From assembly GCF_000819885.1 (NCBI RefSeq), contig NZ_CDBO01000027.1, positions 1-64,000 of the forward strand: a stretch of 64,000 bases of DNA, in the 5' to 3' direction. How positions within the stretch are numbered: position 1 is the stretch's first letter; the number at the start of each line of letters is the position of its first letter. Of this stretch, positions 1-9,017 are shown piece after piece. A program made the translations under genes and the position numbers. A model generated the notes under the pieces. The model ran no database searches and was not told where the DNA came from. It saw nothing but the letters and a program-made list of their open reading frames with translations. Source of the stretch: Aeromonas fluvialis (GTDB lineage Bacteria; Pseudomonadota; Gammaproteobacteria; Enterobacterales; Aeromonadaceae).

Positions 1-331
1 GACATGGTGTTATTAGCCAAGCCAAGCAGCCGTTACGCATCAGAGAGCCCCCAATGAGGTTAGTTTCAAATTTGCCTGTCAGTTCCTAGCGAACCAGATG
101 GCAGCGATGGCGGGTGCGCTATCGCCAGCGCATACGGCAAGGAGATTGGTGGAGTTGCGGGGCAGCATAGGCGTCATGTTCATAAAAAAACGCCCCAGGC
201 CATCAAGGCCCAGGGCGGTGAAGATATCAAAGACCCGTTTTCCTGTAGATCGCAATGCAGCTCCGCTTAAGTGAACAGCATTGCGGCAATGCCGGGTATT
301 TTTGGTGCCAAGTAGAGCTTGATTAAGTTTT
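1..331. other. Gene-free left edge downstream of sdaA
   Basis: I see no convincing gene here. A minus-strand reading frame of about 95 codons (79-366) overlaps the end of sdaA and runs across its terminator, has no recognisable domain, and is treated as chance. The only clear element is the sdaA terminator at 184-217. Confidence 0.6.
184..217 (-). terminator. Rho-independent terminator of sdaA
   Basis: On the minus strand an 11-bp stem (two G-U pairs) with loop TTGAT is followed directly by seven T residues. It lies about 115 nt past the sdaA stop, with no other gene between. Confidence 0.85.
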
Positions 332-1717
332 TTAACATTCGGTAATGTTAACGGCGAGGCCACCACGGGCGGTTTCCTTGTACTTGGTCTTCATGTCATT
401 GCCGGTCTCCCACATGGTCTTGATCACCTTGTCTAGTGACACCTTGTGTTCACCAGTGCCCCGCAGGGCGAGGCGGGCGGCATTGATCGCCTTGACGGCT
501 CCCATGGCGTTGCGCTCGATGCAGGGCACCTGCACCAGTCCGCCGATAGGGTCGCAGGTAAGCCCGAGATTGTGCTCCATGCCGATCTCGGCGGCGTTCT
601 CCACCATGGCCGGGCTGCCACCCAAGAGTTCGGTCAGTGCGCCGGCCGCCATGGAGCAGGCGACACCCACTTCCCCCTGACAGCCCACTTCGGCCCCGGA
701 GAGGGAAGCGTTCTTCTTATATAAGATGCCGATGGCGGCGGCGGTGAGAAAGTAGCGCACCAGGGTTTCGTCATCCACCTTATGAACGAAGCGATCGTAG
801 TAGTGGAGCACGGCGGGGATGATGCCCGCAGCGCCATTGGTGGGGGCGGTGACCACCCGGCCACCGGCGGCGTTCTCTTCGTTGACTGCCAGCGCGAAGA
901 GATCGACCCACTCCATCACCATCAAGGGATCCTTGTTGAAGTTGGTCTCGCAGCTGAGCTGGCGGAACAGTCCCGGGGCGCGGCGCCGTACCTTGAGGCC
1001 GCCCGGCAGCACCCCTTCACTCTTGCAGCCCCGCTCGACACAGCCCTGCATCGCCTGCCAGATCTTGCGCAATCCCGCTTTTATCTGCTCATCGCTGCGA
1101 AAAACTCGCTCGTTGGCGAGGAGCAGTCCCGAGATGGAGAGGCCGCTTTCCCGGCAGTGGGCTAGCAGTTGGGCACAATTGTCAAAGGGGTAGGGAACCG
1201 GGTGTTCGGCCTCTGCGTTGGCGGCCTCTTCTTTGGCGGTGGCGAAGTGGCTCTCTTCAATGATGAAGCCGCCCCCGATGGAGTAGTAGGTCTGGCTAAA
1301 CAGCAGCGCGGTGTCGGCAGCAAAGGCTCGCAGGGTCATTCCGTTGGTATGGGCCGGCAGTGTCTTGCGGCGATTGAAGATGATGGCGCCGCTGCGGGGA
1401 AAGTGGCTTGGTTGCTCGCCAGCCAGCAATAGGCTTTGCGCCTTCTCTACTTGGGCCAGTAGATCCGGAATGGCATCGATGTCGACCGACTCGGGTTCAA
1501 AACCGGCCAGTCCCAGAATGATCGCCTTGCCGGTGCCGTGTCCTTTGCCGGTCTGTCCCAGCGAACCGTAACACTCCACTTCGACCCGCGTGACCTGCGG
1601 CAGATGGCCTTGCCGCTTGAGCTGCTGGACGAAAGCATAAGAGGCACGCATGGGGCCGACGGTATGGGAAGAGGAGGGGCCAATCCCGATGGAAAACAGG
1701 TCAAACACGCTGATCAT
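332..1717 (-). CDS. sdaA: L-serine ammonia-lyase, iron-sulfur dependent, single chain
   Basis: Deaminates L-serine to pyruvate and ammonia in the cytoplasm. The 461-aa protein has the family's usual length. The N-terminal beta domain opens with [17 protein letters not shown] (residues 9-25), and the C-terminal alpha domain carries Cys346, Cys388 and Cys399, whose spacing (42 and 11) fits the three ligands of the oxygen-sensitive [4Fe-4S] cluster. The [11 protein letters not shown] start is diagnostic, so the ATG is secure. The gene stands alone: the next gene upstream on the same strand is ppnP, 155 nt away, and a strong terminator follows. No sdaC-type serine transporter is adjacent. I cannot separate sdaA from the paralogue sdaB by sequence alone. 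Confidence 0.95.
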   Translation of the reverse strand: MISVFDLFSIGIGPSSSHTVGPMRASYAFVQQLKRQGHLPQVTRVEVECYGSLGQTGKGHGTGKAIILGLAGFEPESVDIDAIPDLLAQVEKAQSLLLAGEQPSHFPRSGAIIFNRRKTLPAHTNGMTLRAFAADTALLFSQTYYSIGGGFIIEESHFATAKEEAANAEAEHPVPYPFDNCAQLLAHCRESGLSISGLLLANERVFRSDEQIKAGLRKIWQAMQGCVERGCKSEGVLPGGLKVRRRAPGLFRQLSCETNFNKDPLMVMEWVDLFALAVNEENAAGGRVVTAPTNGAAGIIPAVLHYYDRFVHKVDDETLVRYFLTAAAIGILYKKNASLSGAEVGCQGEVGVACSMAAGALTELLGGSPAMVENAAEIGMEHNLGLTCDPIGGLVQVPCIERNAMGAVKAINAARLALRGTGEHKVSLDKVIKTMWETGNDMKTKYKETARGGLAVNITEC

Positions 1718-1835
1718 GACATCAATCCGGTGATGGTTTATGTCTGTTTATTCTAGGATTTTTGCCGAGGATGGAAAGCGGGGATATGCCGTGCTGTGAC
1801 ATGGACACAGATAATGTCGCAGGGGGTAGCTTAAG

Positions 1836-1866
1836 CAGGTTGAAGGGGCAGATCCCCTTCAACCTG
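1836..1866. terminator. Perfect 13-bp hairpin behind ppnP
   Basis: A 13-bp perfect inverted repeat (1836-1848 and 1854-1866, loop of 5) begins 6 nt past the ppnP stop. Neither strand shows a proper T-run, so it could be a processing or stability hairpin rather than a strong intrinsic terminator. Confidence 0.55.
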
Positions 1867-1871
1867 CCGGA

Positions 1872-2156
1872 TCAGTCGAGAAATTCGCACAGATAAGCGG
1901 TGGGGGTTTTCACTTCCAGCTTGAAGGAGGAGTGACCGGCCACCAGGAAGGATTCGCCCTGGCTGTAGGTGTGCCACTCATCTTCATCGGCCAGCTGGAT
2001 GGTGAGGGCGCCCTTGATCACCGTCATCCGCTCGGGGGCGGCGGTGTTGAACAGGTAGTCACCGATATTCATCACTCCGACGGTTGATTTCTCGCCTTTT
2101 TGCTCAAAACCGATGGATTTTACATTTCCATCGAAATACTCGTTAACTTTCAGCAT
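1872..2156 (-). CDS. ppnP: Pyrimidine/purine nucleoside phosphorylase PpnP
   Basis: A 94-aa single-domain cupin protein of the YaiE/DUF1255 family, whose E. coli member phosphorolyses several nucleosides. The family hallmarks are visible: the MLKVNEYFDGNVKSI start, then GDYLFNTAAPE and the cupin core around WHTYSQGESFLV. The frame is open for 14 further codons upstream, but the family begins at MLKVN and an AGGGAT ribosome site lies just before that ATG, so I start at 2156. It is monocistronic, with a hairpin directly after the stop. Function is assigned by family. Confidence 0.93.
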   Translation of the reverse strand: MLKVNEYFDGNVKSIGFEQKGEKSTVGVMNIGDYLFNTAAPERMTVIKGALTIQLADEDEWHTYSQGESFLVAGHSSFKLEVKTPTAYLCEFLD

Positions 2157-2425
2157 CTTTACATCCCTGTGTGTACGTTTGTGCAGCCAAACTAGCACAA
2201 TCTTTTGCCAGTTGTCATGGGGGGTGAGGTAAAAATCGCCGAGACCGCTTTGAATCTTTACTTTTTCGCAAACTTATTAATAGCCAAGGTTAATGATTTG
2301 CCGATTTAAAACAGCAATTAAATGTGAGATAACACGCGCAAACAGGGGGATTGGTAGATTCTTATTCTCATGTTTGGTTAATTGCACTGGGAAAGTGTGA
2401 ATTTTGCTACATAAAGGAACATATT

Positions 2426-3667
2426 GTGTTAACTAAAGGACTCATTAAAAACATTGGCTTCCAGGTTGTGGTCGCCATGGTACTGGGCGCAGTGGTCGGC
2501 GCGTTCATGGGTGAACAAGCCACCGTGTTTGCACCGCTCGGTACCCTGTTTATCCAGCTGATCAAGATGCTGGTGATCCCGCTGGTGGCGGTTGCCATCC
2601 TCTCTGGCGCCGCCAATCTGGGGGCCAGTCCGGCTGCGGGCAAGATCGGCGCAGCGACGCTGGCCTTCTTCCTTGGTACATCAGCCCTGGCCGTGTTGCT
2701 GGCACTGGTGATGGGGCAGATCTTCAAACCGGGTGTCGGGGTCGATTTCGCTTCCGTCGCCTCCATGTTTGGCGGTGACTACGCCGATAAAGGGGCACTG
2801 CCGGATGCGGTTGCCACCCTGCTTGGCATGATCCCCACCAACGTCTTTAACTCCCTCAACGAGGCGAACATCCTGCAGATCTTGGTGTTTTGCATGTTCC
2901 TCGGCATTGCGCTGGCCAAGCAGCCGCGCGAGCGGGCCAAGCCGCTGGTCGATGGGCTCAATACCCTGGTAGATGCCTTCGTCTGGATGATCAACAAGGT
3001 GATGATCATCGCGCCGCTCGGGGTGTTCGGTCTGATGGCTGAAGCCATCGGCACTTATGGCTTCGATGTGCTGACGCTGGTGCTCAAGCTGTTCGTGGTC
3101 TACGTGGCTGCCATCCTCATTTTCGGCTTTGTGGTTTATCCGCTGCTGGTGGCGATCTTCTCCAACACCCCGGTGGTGAAGTACCTCTCCGCCATGAAGA
3201 AGCCGCAGATCGTGGCCTTCTCCACCGCCTCTTCCATGGCGACCCTGCCGGTCACTATGGAGACCTGTGAGCATGATCTGAAAGTGACCAACGCGACCGC
3301 CTCCTTCGTGCTGCCGCTGGGTGCCACCATCAACATGAGCGGCAACGCCATCTATTACGGTCTGGTCGCCATCTTCTTCGCTCAGGTTTACAACATCGAT
3401 CTGAGTGCCGGTGCCTGGGTGGCCATCATTTTGACCTCCACCCTGGGGGCGATTGGTCAGGCCGGTGTGCCGGGCCCAAGCTTCCTGGTGGTTGCCGTAC
3501 TGCTGGCAGCCGGGATCCCCATCGAAGGATTACCGTTGCTGTTTGCGCTGGATCGTCTGTTCGACATGATCCGCACCTCTCTCAATATCACAGGTGATGC
3601 CGCCTGTGCCGTCATTGTTGACCGCTTCAGCCCGGAATATGACCCGCAGCGTTGGAACAAGGCATAA
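2426..3667 (+). CDS. Dicarboxylate/amino acid:cation symporter (DAACS family)
   Basis: An inner-membrane secondary transporter of the GltP/DctA/EAAT fold, 413 aa. Visible hallmarks are the serine-rich hairpin STASSMATLPVT, the later NMSGNAIYYG segment (the NMDGT position of many relatives, here NMSGN), the GVPGPS second hairpin, and the substrate/cation helix RTSLNITGDAACA near the C-terminus. I start at the GTG at 2426, preceded by AAAGGAAC. The frame stays open 25 codons further upstream, but that segment (Cys-rich, from 2351) is unlike the family N-terminus. The gene is alone and ends at a strong terminator. Substrate (glutamate, aspartate, serine or C4-dicarboxylate) cannot be read from sequence, so I give no symbol. 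Confidence 0.9.
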   Translation: MLTKGLIKNIGFQVVVAMVLGAVVGAFMGEQATVFAPLGTLFIQLIKMLVIPLVAVAILSGAANLGASPAAGKIGAATLAFFLGTSALAVLLALVMGQIFKPGVGVDFASVASMFGGDYADKGALPDAVATLLGMIPTNVFNSLNEANILQILVFCMFLGIALAKQPRERAKPLVDGLNTLVDAFVWMINKVMIIAPLGVFGLMAEAIGTYGFDVLTLVLKLFVVYVAAILIFGFVVYPLLVAIFSNTPVVKYLSAMKKPQIVAFSTASSMATLPVTMETCEHDLKVTNATASFVLPLGATINMSGNAIYYGLVAIFFAQVYNIDLSAGAWVAIILTSTLGAIGQAGVPGPSFLVVAVLLAAGIPIEGLPLLFALDRLFDMIRTSLNITGDAACAVIVDRFSPEYDPQRWNKA

Positions 3668-3715
3668 CAGCTTTGAGCTGAATAAAACAGCGCTGAGCTA
3701 AAACTGCATAACGCG

Positions 3716-3745
3716 AGCCCCTGCCATGATGGTGGGGGCTTTTTT
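3716..3745 (+). terminator. Rho-independent terminator of the symporter gene
   Basis: A 10-bp stem including two G-U pairs (3716-3725 with 3731-3740) is followed by TTTTT, 48 nt after the stop codon. Confidence 0.85.
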
Positions 3746-3924
3746 ATATCTGGCGGACAAGTATCAGAGAAAAGGTGTGCACAAAAGATTGCTGATGGAT
3801 TTAGCTGTGTTGAATGGAGAGCACAGGAGGGGCAAACAACAACTGTCGTGGGCATAGGCCGTAAGGCGTCAACTGGCCTGTTATAGATGCCGAGGCAGAG
3901 TGATTGTCGAATGACGGGTAACAA

Positions 3925-3944
3925 AAAGGGGAGCTTGGCTCCCC
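3925..3944 (-). terminator. Minus-strand intrinsic terminator with no assigned gene
   Basis: Read on the minus strand, GGGGAGC-CAA-GCTCCCC is followed by TTTTTG. No coding gene on that strand ends here, so it may close an unannotated small RNA or an antisense transcript. Confidence 0.6.
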
Positions 3945-4086
3945 CCAGATATGATCTGCTGTTGGTTTTACTCCATCAGGCCAAACAGAGTGTGGGAAAA
4001 CCATCCTGGTTAAACCCTTGTGGCGAAAGAAACAGCGTCAACGTGATGAAATCATATCTTGGTTGACCATCTCGACATCGTCACTG

Positions 4087-4106
4087 AAAAACGCCAGTTG
4101 GTGGCG
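4087..4106 (-). terminator. Intrinsic terminator after the 27-aa micro-ORF
   Basis: Read on the minus strand, CGCCA-CCAAC-TGGCG is followed by TTTTT. It lies 55 nt after the stop of the micro-ORF at 4162-4245. Confidence 0.6.
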
Positions 4107-4161
4107 ATTAAACAGACAAGGCAAAGAGGGTGGGTCCGGATTGATGCCTCTCTAATCCGGC

Positions 4162-4245
4162 TCAGAACTGTGACACTGAGGGCAGAGAGACAGCAACCAA
4201 GGTGAAAAACACCGTGAAAACGGCAGTAACGACAAACTCTTTCAT
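4162..4245 (-). CDS. Putative 27-aa single-span membrane micro-protein
   Basis: A short reading frame beginning MKEFVVTAVFTVFFTLVAVS and ending with seven more residues (LPSVSQF). A GGGGAG ribosome site stands 7 nt before the ATG. The peptide is one hydrophobic stretch with a positively charged residue at position 2, as expected for a small inner-membrane protein. A terminator follows 55 nt downstream, so start signal, frame and stop form a coherent unit on an otherwise empty stretch. I do not recognise a family; function is unknown and the frame may be chance. Confidence 0.45.
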   Translation of the reverse strand: MKEFVVTAVFTVFFTLVAVSLPSVSQF

Positions 4246-5203
4246 TTTTTTCTCCCCAAGTTGTTGGTTGATGCAGTCAAGATACCATAACAGGGGGTTA
4301 AAACAAGGGTTAAGTTGATAAAATGGCTGCTTTGCGTGTGTCTATGATTGAAATGGTTGTTTTTGATATATTGCGCTGATTTTATCGTCTATTGCGACGC
4401 GCTACCCATCCAAGAACCAGTTTTATTTATTATGTCGTTTAAATTCAATTGCTTATGGATTTGCTTGTTGATTTTTTGGTGGGTTTTATATGGGACTCAA
4501 ATAGGGGTTTATAAGTTATCCCTCTCGTAACTGTGTCATGGAGGCCATAAAAAGTGTATCTGGTTATGATTTGACGATACCTGACGCAGATAGCTCATCC
4601 AAAAAAATTTGGTGGAGGCAATTTGGTTGCCAACCCTTGTCGCACCATGACTTTATCAGGCCGGAGTCACCGCATTTTTACAGCAATACATTGGGTTCAT
4701 CGGGAGGAGAGCCGTGCATCGGGGGATACAGGGTGGCGGCAGGCTGTTTTTTCACCGCCGATTTTCCCGTCGGCCACGGAATAGACAAGGTTTCATCAAT
4801 AGTGCGGTGCGCACTAAGCCAGAGGTGTACTCTCGGGCTGGGCTGGTCTCGAACTGCGATTTGCGTGGGTGGTGCATCTGAGTGAGTAATGTGATTGCAA
4901 TACGAGAGCAGAGCCTGAGCATGGGTGGGGAAGATATCTGAATACCGTCAACCAGATGAAGATACACAGTGATGTGTGTTTACGGGCATGCCAAACAAGC
5001 TTGCCTGAGCGTCAGCAGTGCGCAGCGACCGTAGGCCAATTCAACCGTGATAAAACATTTACGGCAATACCGGCACTGTGTCTTGGGCGGTGCCAGGAGA
5101 AGATTGTTAACTATCAGTGAGATGGCGCAAGAGGTGGGGAAAAGGCCAGGATGCAAGACGACGACTGCACAGAGTACCTATACGCCAGCTTGCATAAGAT
5201 ATG

Positions 5204-5229
5204 AAAAAACCCTCCGATGGAGGGTTTTT
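5204..5229. terminator. Bidirectional terminator of pfkA
   Basis: A-rich and T-rich flanks surround ACCCTCC-GAT-GGAGGGT, so it works on either strand. It ends the minus-strand pfkA transcript, 30 nt past its stop codon. Confidence 0.85.
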
Positions 5230-5259
5230 GTCATCTACCGCCTGTGCAAGCCAGCTGGC

Positions 5260-6231
5260 TTAGAACAGGGTAGTGGAGAGATCGTAGAGTTCCTGGTTGA
5301 ACGGACGCTTCAGGTTCTCGATACAGTCGATGATGTCGTGATGCACCATCTCGTTGCCCTGAATACCGACACAGCGGCCACCCTGGCCTGCCAGCAGCTG
5401 CTCGACAGCGAAGGCACCCATACGGCTGGACATGATACGGTCGCGGGCTGTCGGGGCACCACCGCGCTGGATGTGACCCAGAATGGTTGCGCGGGTTTCA
5501 CGGCCGGTCAGGGCTTCGATGTCCTTGGCCAGTGCATTGACGTCAGTGACGTGCTCGCAGATGGTGATGATGGCGTGACGCTTGCCCTTGGCTTCACCTT
5601 CCTTGATTTGCTGCAGCAGCTTCTCTTTGTCAAACGCCACTTCCGGCACGATCACGTACTCGGCACCGCCAGCAACGGCTGCAGACATGGCCAGATCGCC
5701 ACAGTGGCGGCCCATGATCTCGACCACAGAGATGCGGTGGTGGGAGCTGCAGGTATCGCGCAGGCGGTCGATGGCATCGACCACTACGTTCAGGGCGGTA
5801 TCAAAACCGATGGTGAAGTCGGTGCCGGCGATGTCGTTGTCGATGGTGCCCGGCAGGCCGATGCAGGGGAAACCCTCTTCGGTCAGCTTCTTGGCACCCA
5901 TGTAGGAGCCGTCACCACCGATCACCACCAGGGCGTCGATGCCGTGTTTTTTCAGGTTTTCGATCGCTTCGGCACGTACGGCCGGATCTTTGAAGGCAGG
6001 GAAACGGGCAGAGCCCAGGAAAGTACCACCCCGGTTCACGACGTCTGAGACGCTGTGACGCTCCAGCTTGACGATGCGATCCTGGTGCAGGCCGAGGTAG
6101 CCATCATAAATACCGTACACTTCCAAGCCATGATGCAAACCGGCGCGAACAACGGCGCGAATGGCTGCGTTCATACCGGGTGCGTCGCCACCACTGGTCA
6201 AAACACCAATACGTTTGATTTGTTTGGTCAT
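5260..6231 (-). CDS. pfkA: ATP-dependent 6-phosphofructokinase, isozyme I
   Basis: Phosphorylates fructose 6-phosphate to fructose 1,6-bisphosphate, the committed step of glycolysis, in the cytoplasm. The 323-aa length matches bacterial PfkA. Visible motifs are the ATP-binding [12 protein letters not shown] (11-22), GGDGS (105-109), the catalytic PGTIDND segment with Asp131, and the substrate motif MGRHCGDLA. The frame is open 48 codons upstream of my start, but [16 protein letters not shown] is the family N-terminus, so the ATG at 6231 is used. It lies 150 nt downstream of tpiA on the same strand, with a 10-bp hairpin between. In E. coli tpiA and pfkA are near each other but separated by other genes; here they are adjacent. 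Confidence 0.97.
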   Translation of the reverse strand: MTKQIKRIGVLTSGGDAPGMNAAIRAVVRAGLHHGLEVYGIYDGYLGLHQDRIVKLERHSVSDVVNRGGTFLGSARFPAFKDPAVRAEAIENLKKHGIDALVVIGGDGSYMGAKKLTEEGFPCIGLPGTIDNDIAGTDFTIGFDTALNVVVDAIDRLRDTCSSHHRISVVEIMGRHCGDLAMSAAVAGGAEYVIVPEVAFDKEKLLQQIKEGEAKGKRHAIITICEHVTDVNALAKDIEALTGRETRATILGHIQRGGAPTARDRIMSSRMGAFAVEQLLAGQGGRCVGIQGNEMVHHDIIDCIENLKRPFNQELYDLSTTLF

Positions 6232-6340
6232 GAGTGCCTCTGGATCTGAGTTGTCAAATGCGGATGTTGTAATAGACAAGCCACTTTTACTATATCGGCT
6301 TTCGTATGGGATGCGGGGGCCACCATAGGAAAAGCGATAC

Positions 6341-6365
6341 AAGAGAGGGGACATGCCCCTCTCTT
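6341..6365. promoter_or_regulatory. Perfect 10-bp hairpin between tpiA and pfkA
   Basis: AAGAGAGGGG and CCCCTCTCTT flank the loop ACATG, 17 nt after the tpiA stop. On the minus (coding) strand the stem is followed by GTATCG and not by a T-run. It may partially terminate or protect the tpiA mRNA and so set the tpiA/pfkA ratio; this role is inferred. Confidence 0.5.
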
Positions 6366-6381
6366 TGCCAGTCATTGGCGC

Positions 6382-7137
6382 TTACTTGGCAGCACCAGCG
6401 ATGATCTGGGAGAAGTCGTCCACTTTCAGGGACGCACCACCCACCAGGCCACCGTCGATGTCCGGCTGACCGAACAGGTCGGCAGCAGTGGCGCCAGTCA
6501 CGGAACCGCCGTACAGGATCTGTACTTTGGCAGCAACGGCGGCATCAAAACCGGCCAGGTACTGACGGATGTGAGCGTGCACAGACTGAGCGATTTCCGG
6601 CGTGGCAGTCTTGCCAGTACCGATGGCCCATACCGGCTCGTAAGCAACTACGGCGTTGGTGAAAGAGGCGATACCGCAACGGTCGATAACGGCTTTCAGC
6701 TGGGTCTCAACCACGTTCTTGGTTACACCGGCTTCGAACTGCTCCAGTGTTTCACCGATACACAGAACCGGCACCAGGCCGCCTTTCTGGATCGCTTCGT
6801 ACTTGGCAGCAACCACGTCGTCGGTCTCTGCGTGCAGGGTGCGACGCTCGCTGTGGCCGACCAGGGAGTAGGTGCAGCCGAAGGCTTTCAGCATGGAAGG
6901 GGCGTTCTCGCCGGTGAAGGCACCAGACTCGTGAACGTCAGCGTTCTGGGCACCGTAAGCAATCTTGCTGTCAGCGGTCAGCTGCTCAACCAGACCCAAA
7001 AAGATAACCGGCGGGCAAACGGCGACTTGCACAGAAGGATGAGCGGCAGCAGCCGGGGTCAGTCCTTTTATCAGAGCTTCAACAGAAGCTTTGGTGCCGT
7101 TCAGTTTCCAGTTACCCATTACCAGGTGCTGTCTCAT
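6382..7137 (-). CDS. tpiA: Triosephosphate isomerase
   Basis: Interconverts dihydroxyacetone phosphate and glyceraldehyde 3-phosphate. The 251-aa TIM barrel has all three classic catalytic residues at canonical positions: Lys11 (NWKLNG), His95 (GHSERR) and Glu167 (AYEPVWAIGTGK). The phosphate-gripping YGGSV and GGLVGGASL segments are near the C-terminus. AGGAGATATAG precedes the ATG. It is the first gene of a probable tpiA-pfkA unit on the minus strand. Confidence 0.98.
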   Translation of the reverse strand: MRQHLVMGNWKLNGTKASVEALIKGLTPAAAAHPSVQVAVCPPVIFLGLVEQLTADSKIAYGAQNADVHESGAFTGENAPSMLKAFGCTYSLVGHSERRTLHAETDDVVAAKYEAIQKGGLVPVLCIGETLEQFEAGVTKNVVETQLKAVIDRCGIASFTNAVVAYEPVWAIGTGKTATPEIAQSVHAHIRQYLAGFDAAVAAKVQILYGGSVTGATAADLFGQPDIDGGLVGGASLKVDDFSQIIAGAAK

Positions 7138-7272
7138 CTTCTATATCTCCTAGGCATTTGATTGCGCGACATTATATGAATTGAACCGAGCCCAAGATAG
7201 CTGACCCGGGGGCAAATGACGTAATTTTTTTTCGCTTTCCTGATCCAAATCAGGAATGAAACGCTTGATCGC

Positions 7273-8052
7273 TCATTCGTTAACCTGCCCCCGCAAGCGG
7301 GTCCACCATACCCCAATCCATTCATGGAGGGCGGCTTCGGAATACATCAGATAACGCCCCCTGGGTAAATAACTGTAGAGCGGTTGGGCCACCTGGCTCT
7401 GCTTGGCGGTGTAGTCGGTGGGGGCTGGCACGGCATTGAGCCCCTGACCCTGATAGAGGGCGATGGCACGCGGCAAATGAGTAGCCGAACTGACCAGCGC
7501 CACCTCTTTTCCCTTGAGGTGGCGACTGATACTGACCGCTTCGTCATGAGTGTCTTTGTTGTTTTCAAACAACGTCATCCGCGAGCGGGGAACGCCGAGA
7601 CTCTCGGCCATCCGGGCATTGACCTCGGCGTTGGAGAGGGGATCCCCCGACACATAGCCTGAGAAGATAAGCTCGGCTTGCGGATAGGCCAGGGCCAGCC
7701 GTACCCCCTCCAGGGTGCGGGCCAGGGCAATATTGTTTTGCCAGGAGCGCATCGGCACCGCCGGATCGCTGACATGGCCATTGCCGAGCACCACGATCGC
7801 TTCAATTTTAGGGTGCTGGCTCACCTCGAACGGCGGGTAGGTCTGCTCCAGCCCACGGGCCAGTTCATAGCTCACCGGCCGCATCCCCATCAGCGCCACG
7901 ATGAGCAGGGCTAGGGTCGCCAGCAACTTGCCGGTTTTCTGAAAACGGGTGAACCAGAGCAGCAGCAGGGCGACAAGCAACAAGGAGAGGGAGAAGGGGA
8001 GCGGCATCAGCAGATGCCCCAGCCACTTTTTAAGCACAAACACGACAGACAC
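7273..8052 (-). CDS. elyC: Envelope biogenesis factor ElyC (DUF218)
   Basis: A 259-aa inner-membrane protein of the YcbC/ElyC group, the same length as the E. coli protein, which supports peptidoglycan synthesis and envelope integrity. Two hydrophobic segments (about 13-33 and 42-58) precede a periplasmic DUF218 domain starting at EAIVVLGNG (about residue 84), with the conserved SGYVSGDPLSNAE and SSATHLPRAIALY patches. Its place next to cmoM and mukFEB, transcribed away from them, is exactly the enterobacterial arrangement and supports elyC over the related sanA or ydcF. Confidence 0.9.
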   Translation of the reverse strand: MSVVFVLKKWLGHLLMPLPFSLSLLLVALLLLWFTRFQKTGKLLATLALLIVALMGMRPVSYELARGLEQTYPPFEVSQHPKIEAIVVLGNGHVSDPAVPMRSWQNNIALARTLEGVRLALAYPQAELIFSGYVSGDPLSNAEVNARMAESLGVPRSRMTLFENNKDTHDEAVSISRHLKGKEVALVSSATHLPRAIALYQGQGLNAVPAPTDYTAKQSQVAQPLYSYLPRGRYLMYSEAALHEWIGVWWTRLRGQVNE

Positions 8053-8120
8053 TTCCTTGAGTTTTCAGTAAATTCGGGATGTGACAGAATAGCGCTCTTT
8101 TTTGGGATGGCCACCACCCA

Positions 8121-8921
8121 GTGGCGCTAATGTTGAGTTTCTCCTTGAAGCACGATCAGAGTTTTGACGGGCGCGCCGACAAGTTCGCCCGCAACATTTA
8201 CGACTCCACCAAGGGGCGTATTCGCACCACCATCGTCTGGAGCGATATCGAAGCCTGTCTGGCGCGCCTTGGCAACCGACCGCTGCGCATCCTCGATGCC
8301 GGGGGCGGTTTTGGCTTTTTCGCCCAGAAGCTGGCGGCCTTGGGCCATCAGGTGGAACTGTGCGATCTGTCAGCAGAAATGTTGGCACTGGCCCGTGTCC
8401 AGATCGCCGAGAAGGGGCTGGAAGATAAAATTCGTCTCATCCATTGCCCCATTCAGGATCTTAAAGCACACGTGACAGGTACCTTTGATCTGGTGCTCTG
8501 CCATGCGGTGCTGGAGTGGCTTGCCGAGCCGCGCCAGACCTTGATGGGTCTGTTCCCTTTCGTCAATGCAGGGGGCATACTGTCGCTGCTTTTTTACAAC
8601 CGTCATGGCTTGCTGTTCCAGAGCCTGGTGGTGGGCAATTTTGACTATGTGCGCCTGGGCCTGCGCAAGAAGCGCCAGACAGCGCTCACGCCCACCAATC
8701 CCCAGTTGCCAGAGCAGGTCTATGACTGGCTTGGTCGCGGGGGGCTGCGCATCATCGGCAAGACCGGGGTGCGGGTCATTCACGACTATATGCGTCACAA
8801 GCAGGATCAACTGGAGAAGTTCGATGATCTGCTGGCCATGGAGCAGCAATATTGCCGTCAGGAGCCTTTTGTCGCCCTTGGTCGCTATATCCATGTGATG
8901 GCCCAGAAGCCGGCCAGTTGA
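8121..8921 (+). CDS. cmoM: tRNA uridine 5-oxyacetic acid methyltransferase CmoM
   Basis: SAM-dependent methyltransferase (formerly smtA) that methylates cmo5U to mcmo5U at the wobble position of some tRNAs. Motif I is RILDAGGGFGFFAQKLA (about 55-72), with the acidic SAM-ribose contact at ELCDLS and a motif IV-like DLVLCHAVLEWL. Start is uncertain: GTG 8121 has GGGATGG about 10 nt upstream, while ATG 8130 and TTG 8133 are alternatives. E. coli CmoM is 261 aa and begins shortly before the FDGRADKFARN-like segment, so any of these is possible. It heads the cmoM-mukF-mukE-mukB block. Confidence 0.92.
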   Translation: MALMLSFSLKHDQSFDGRADKFARNIYDSTKGRIRTTIVWSDIEACLARLGNRPLRILDAGGGFGFFAQKLAALGHQVELCDLSAEMLALARVQIAEKGLEDKIRLIHCPIQDLKAHVTGTFDLVLCHAVLEWLAEPRQTLMGLFPFVNAGGILSLLFYNRHGLLFQSLVVGNFDYVRLGLRKKRQTALTPTNPQLPEQVYDWLGRGGLRIIGKTGVRVIHDYMRHKQDQLEKFDDLLAMEQQYCRQEPFVALGRYIHVMAQKPAS

Positions 8922-9017
8922 TCGCTGTTCACTGACAAGTGAACCATGTTTTCGATGCTACTGGATGTAGCCGCGCGCAAGCTTTTGCGCCCAATACAAC
9001 AACGAGATGACAACGTC

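Larger units (their letters stand above)
3668..5259. other. 1.6-kb gene-poor, partly AT-rich interval
   Basis: No conventional gene is supported. Two plus-strand frames (4348-4530 and 4538-4885) lack a clear ribosome site, family motif and codon bias and are probably chance. What does stand out is the terminator of the symporter gene (3716-3745), two minus-strand intrinsic terminators (3925-3944 and 4087-4106), a micro-ORF with an excellent ribosome site (4162-4245, minus), and the pfkA terminator (5204-5229). A 7-bp palindrome with a 3-nt loop sits at about 4803-4819. The stretch 4290-4520 is markedly AT-rich. Confidence 0.6.

Noticed and set aside
2394-2411. CRP-like site before the symporter gene
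   Set aside because: GTGTGA-N6-TACA resembles a CRP box, but one half is degenerate and it lies about 15 nt before the start codon, too close to act as an activator site.
4803-4819. Short palindrome as possible operator
   Set aside because: Seven base pairs in an otherwise unremarkable stretch, with no gene or promoter beside it.
4348-4885. Two plus-strand frames (60 and 115 codons) in the gene-poor interval
   Set aside because: No ribosome site, no motif, and atypical codon use; the first is simply AT-rich sequence.
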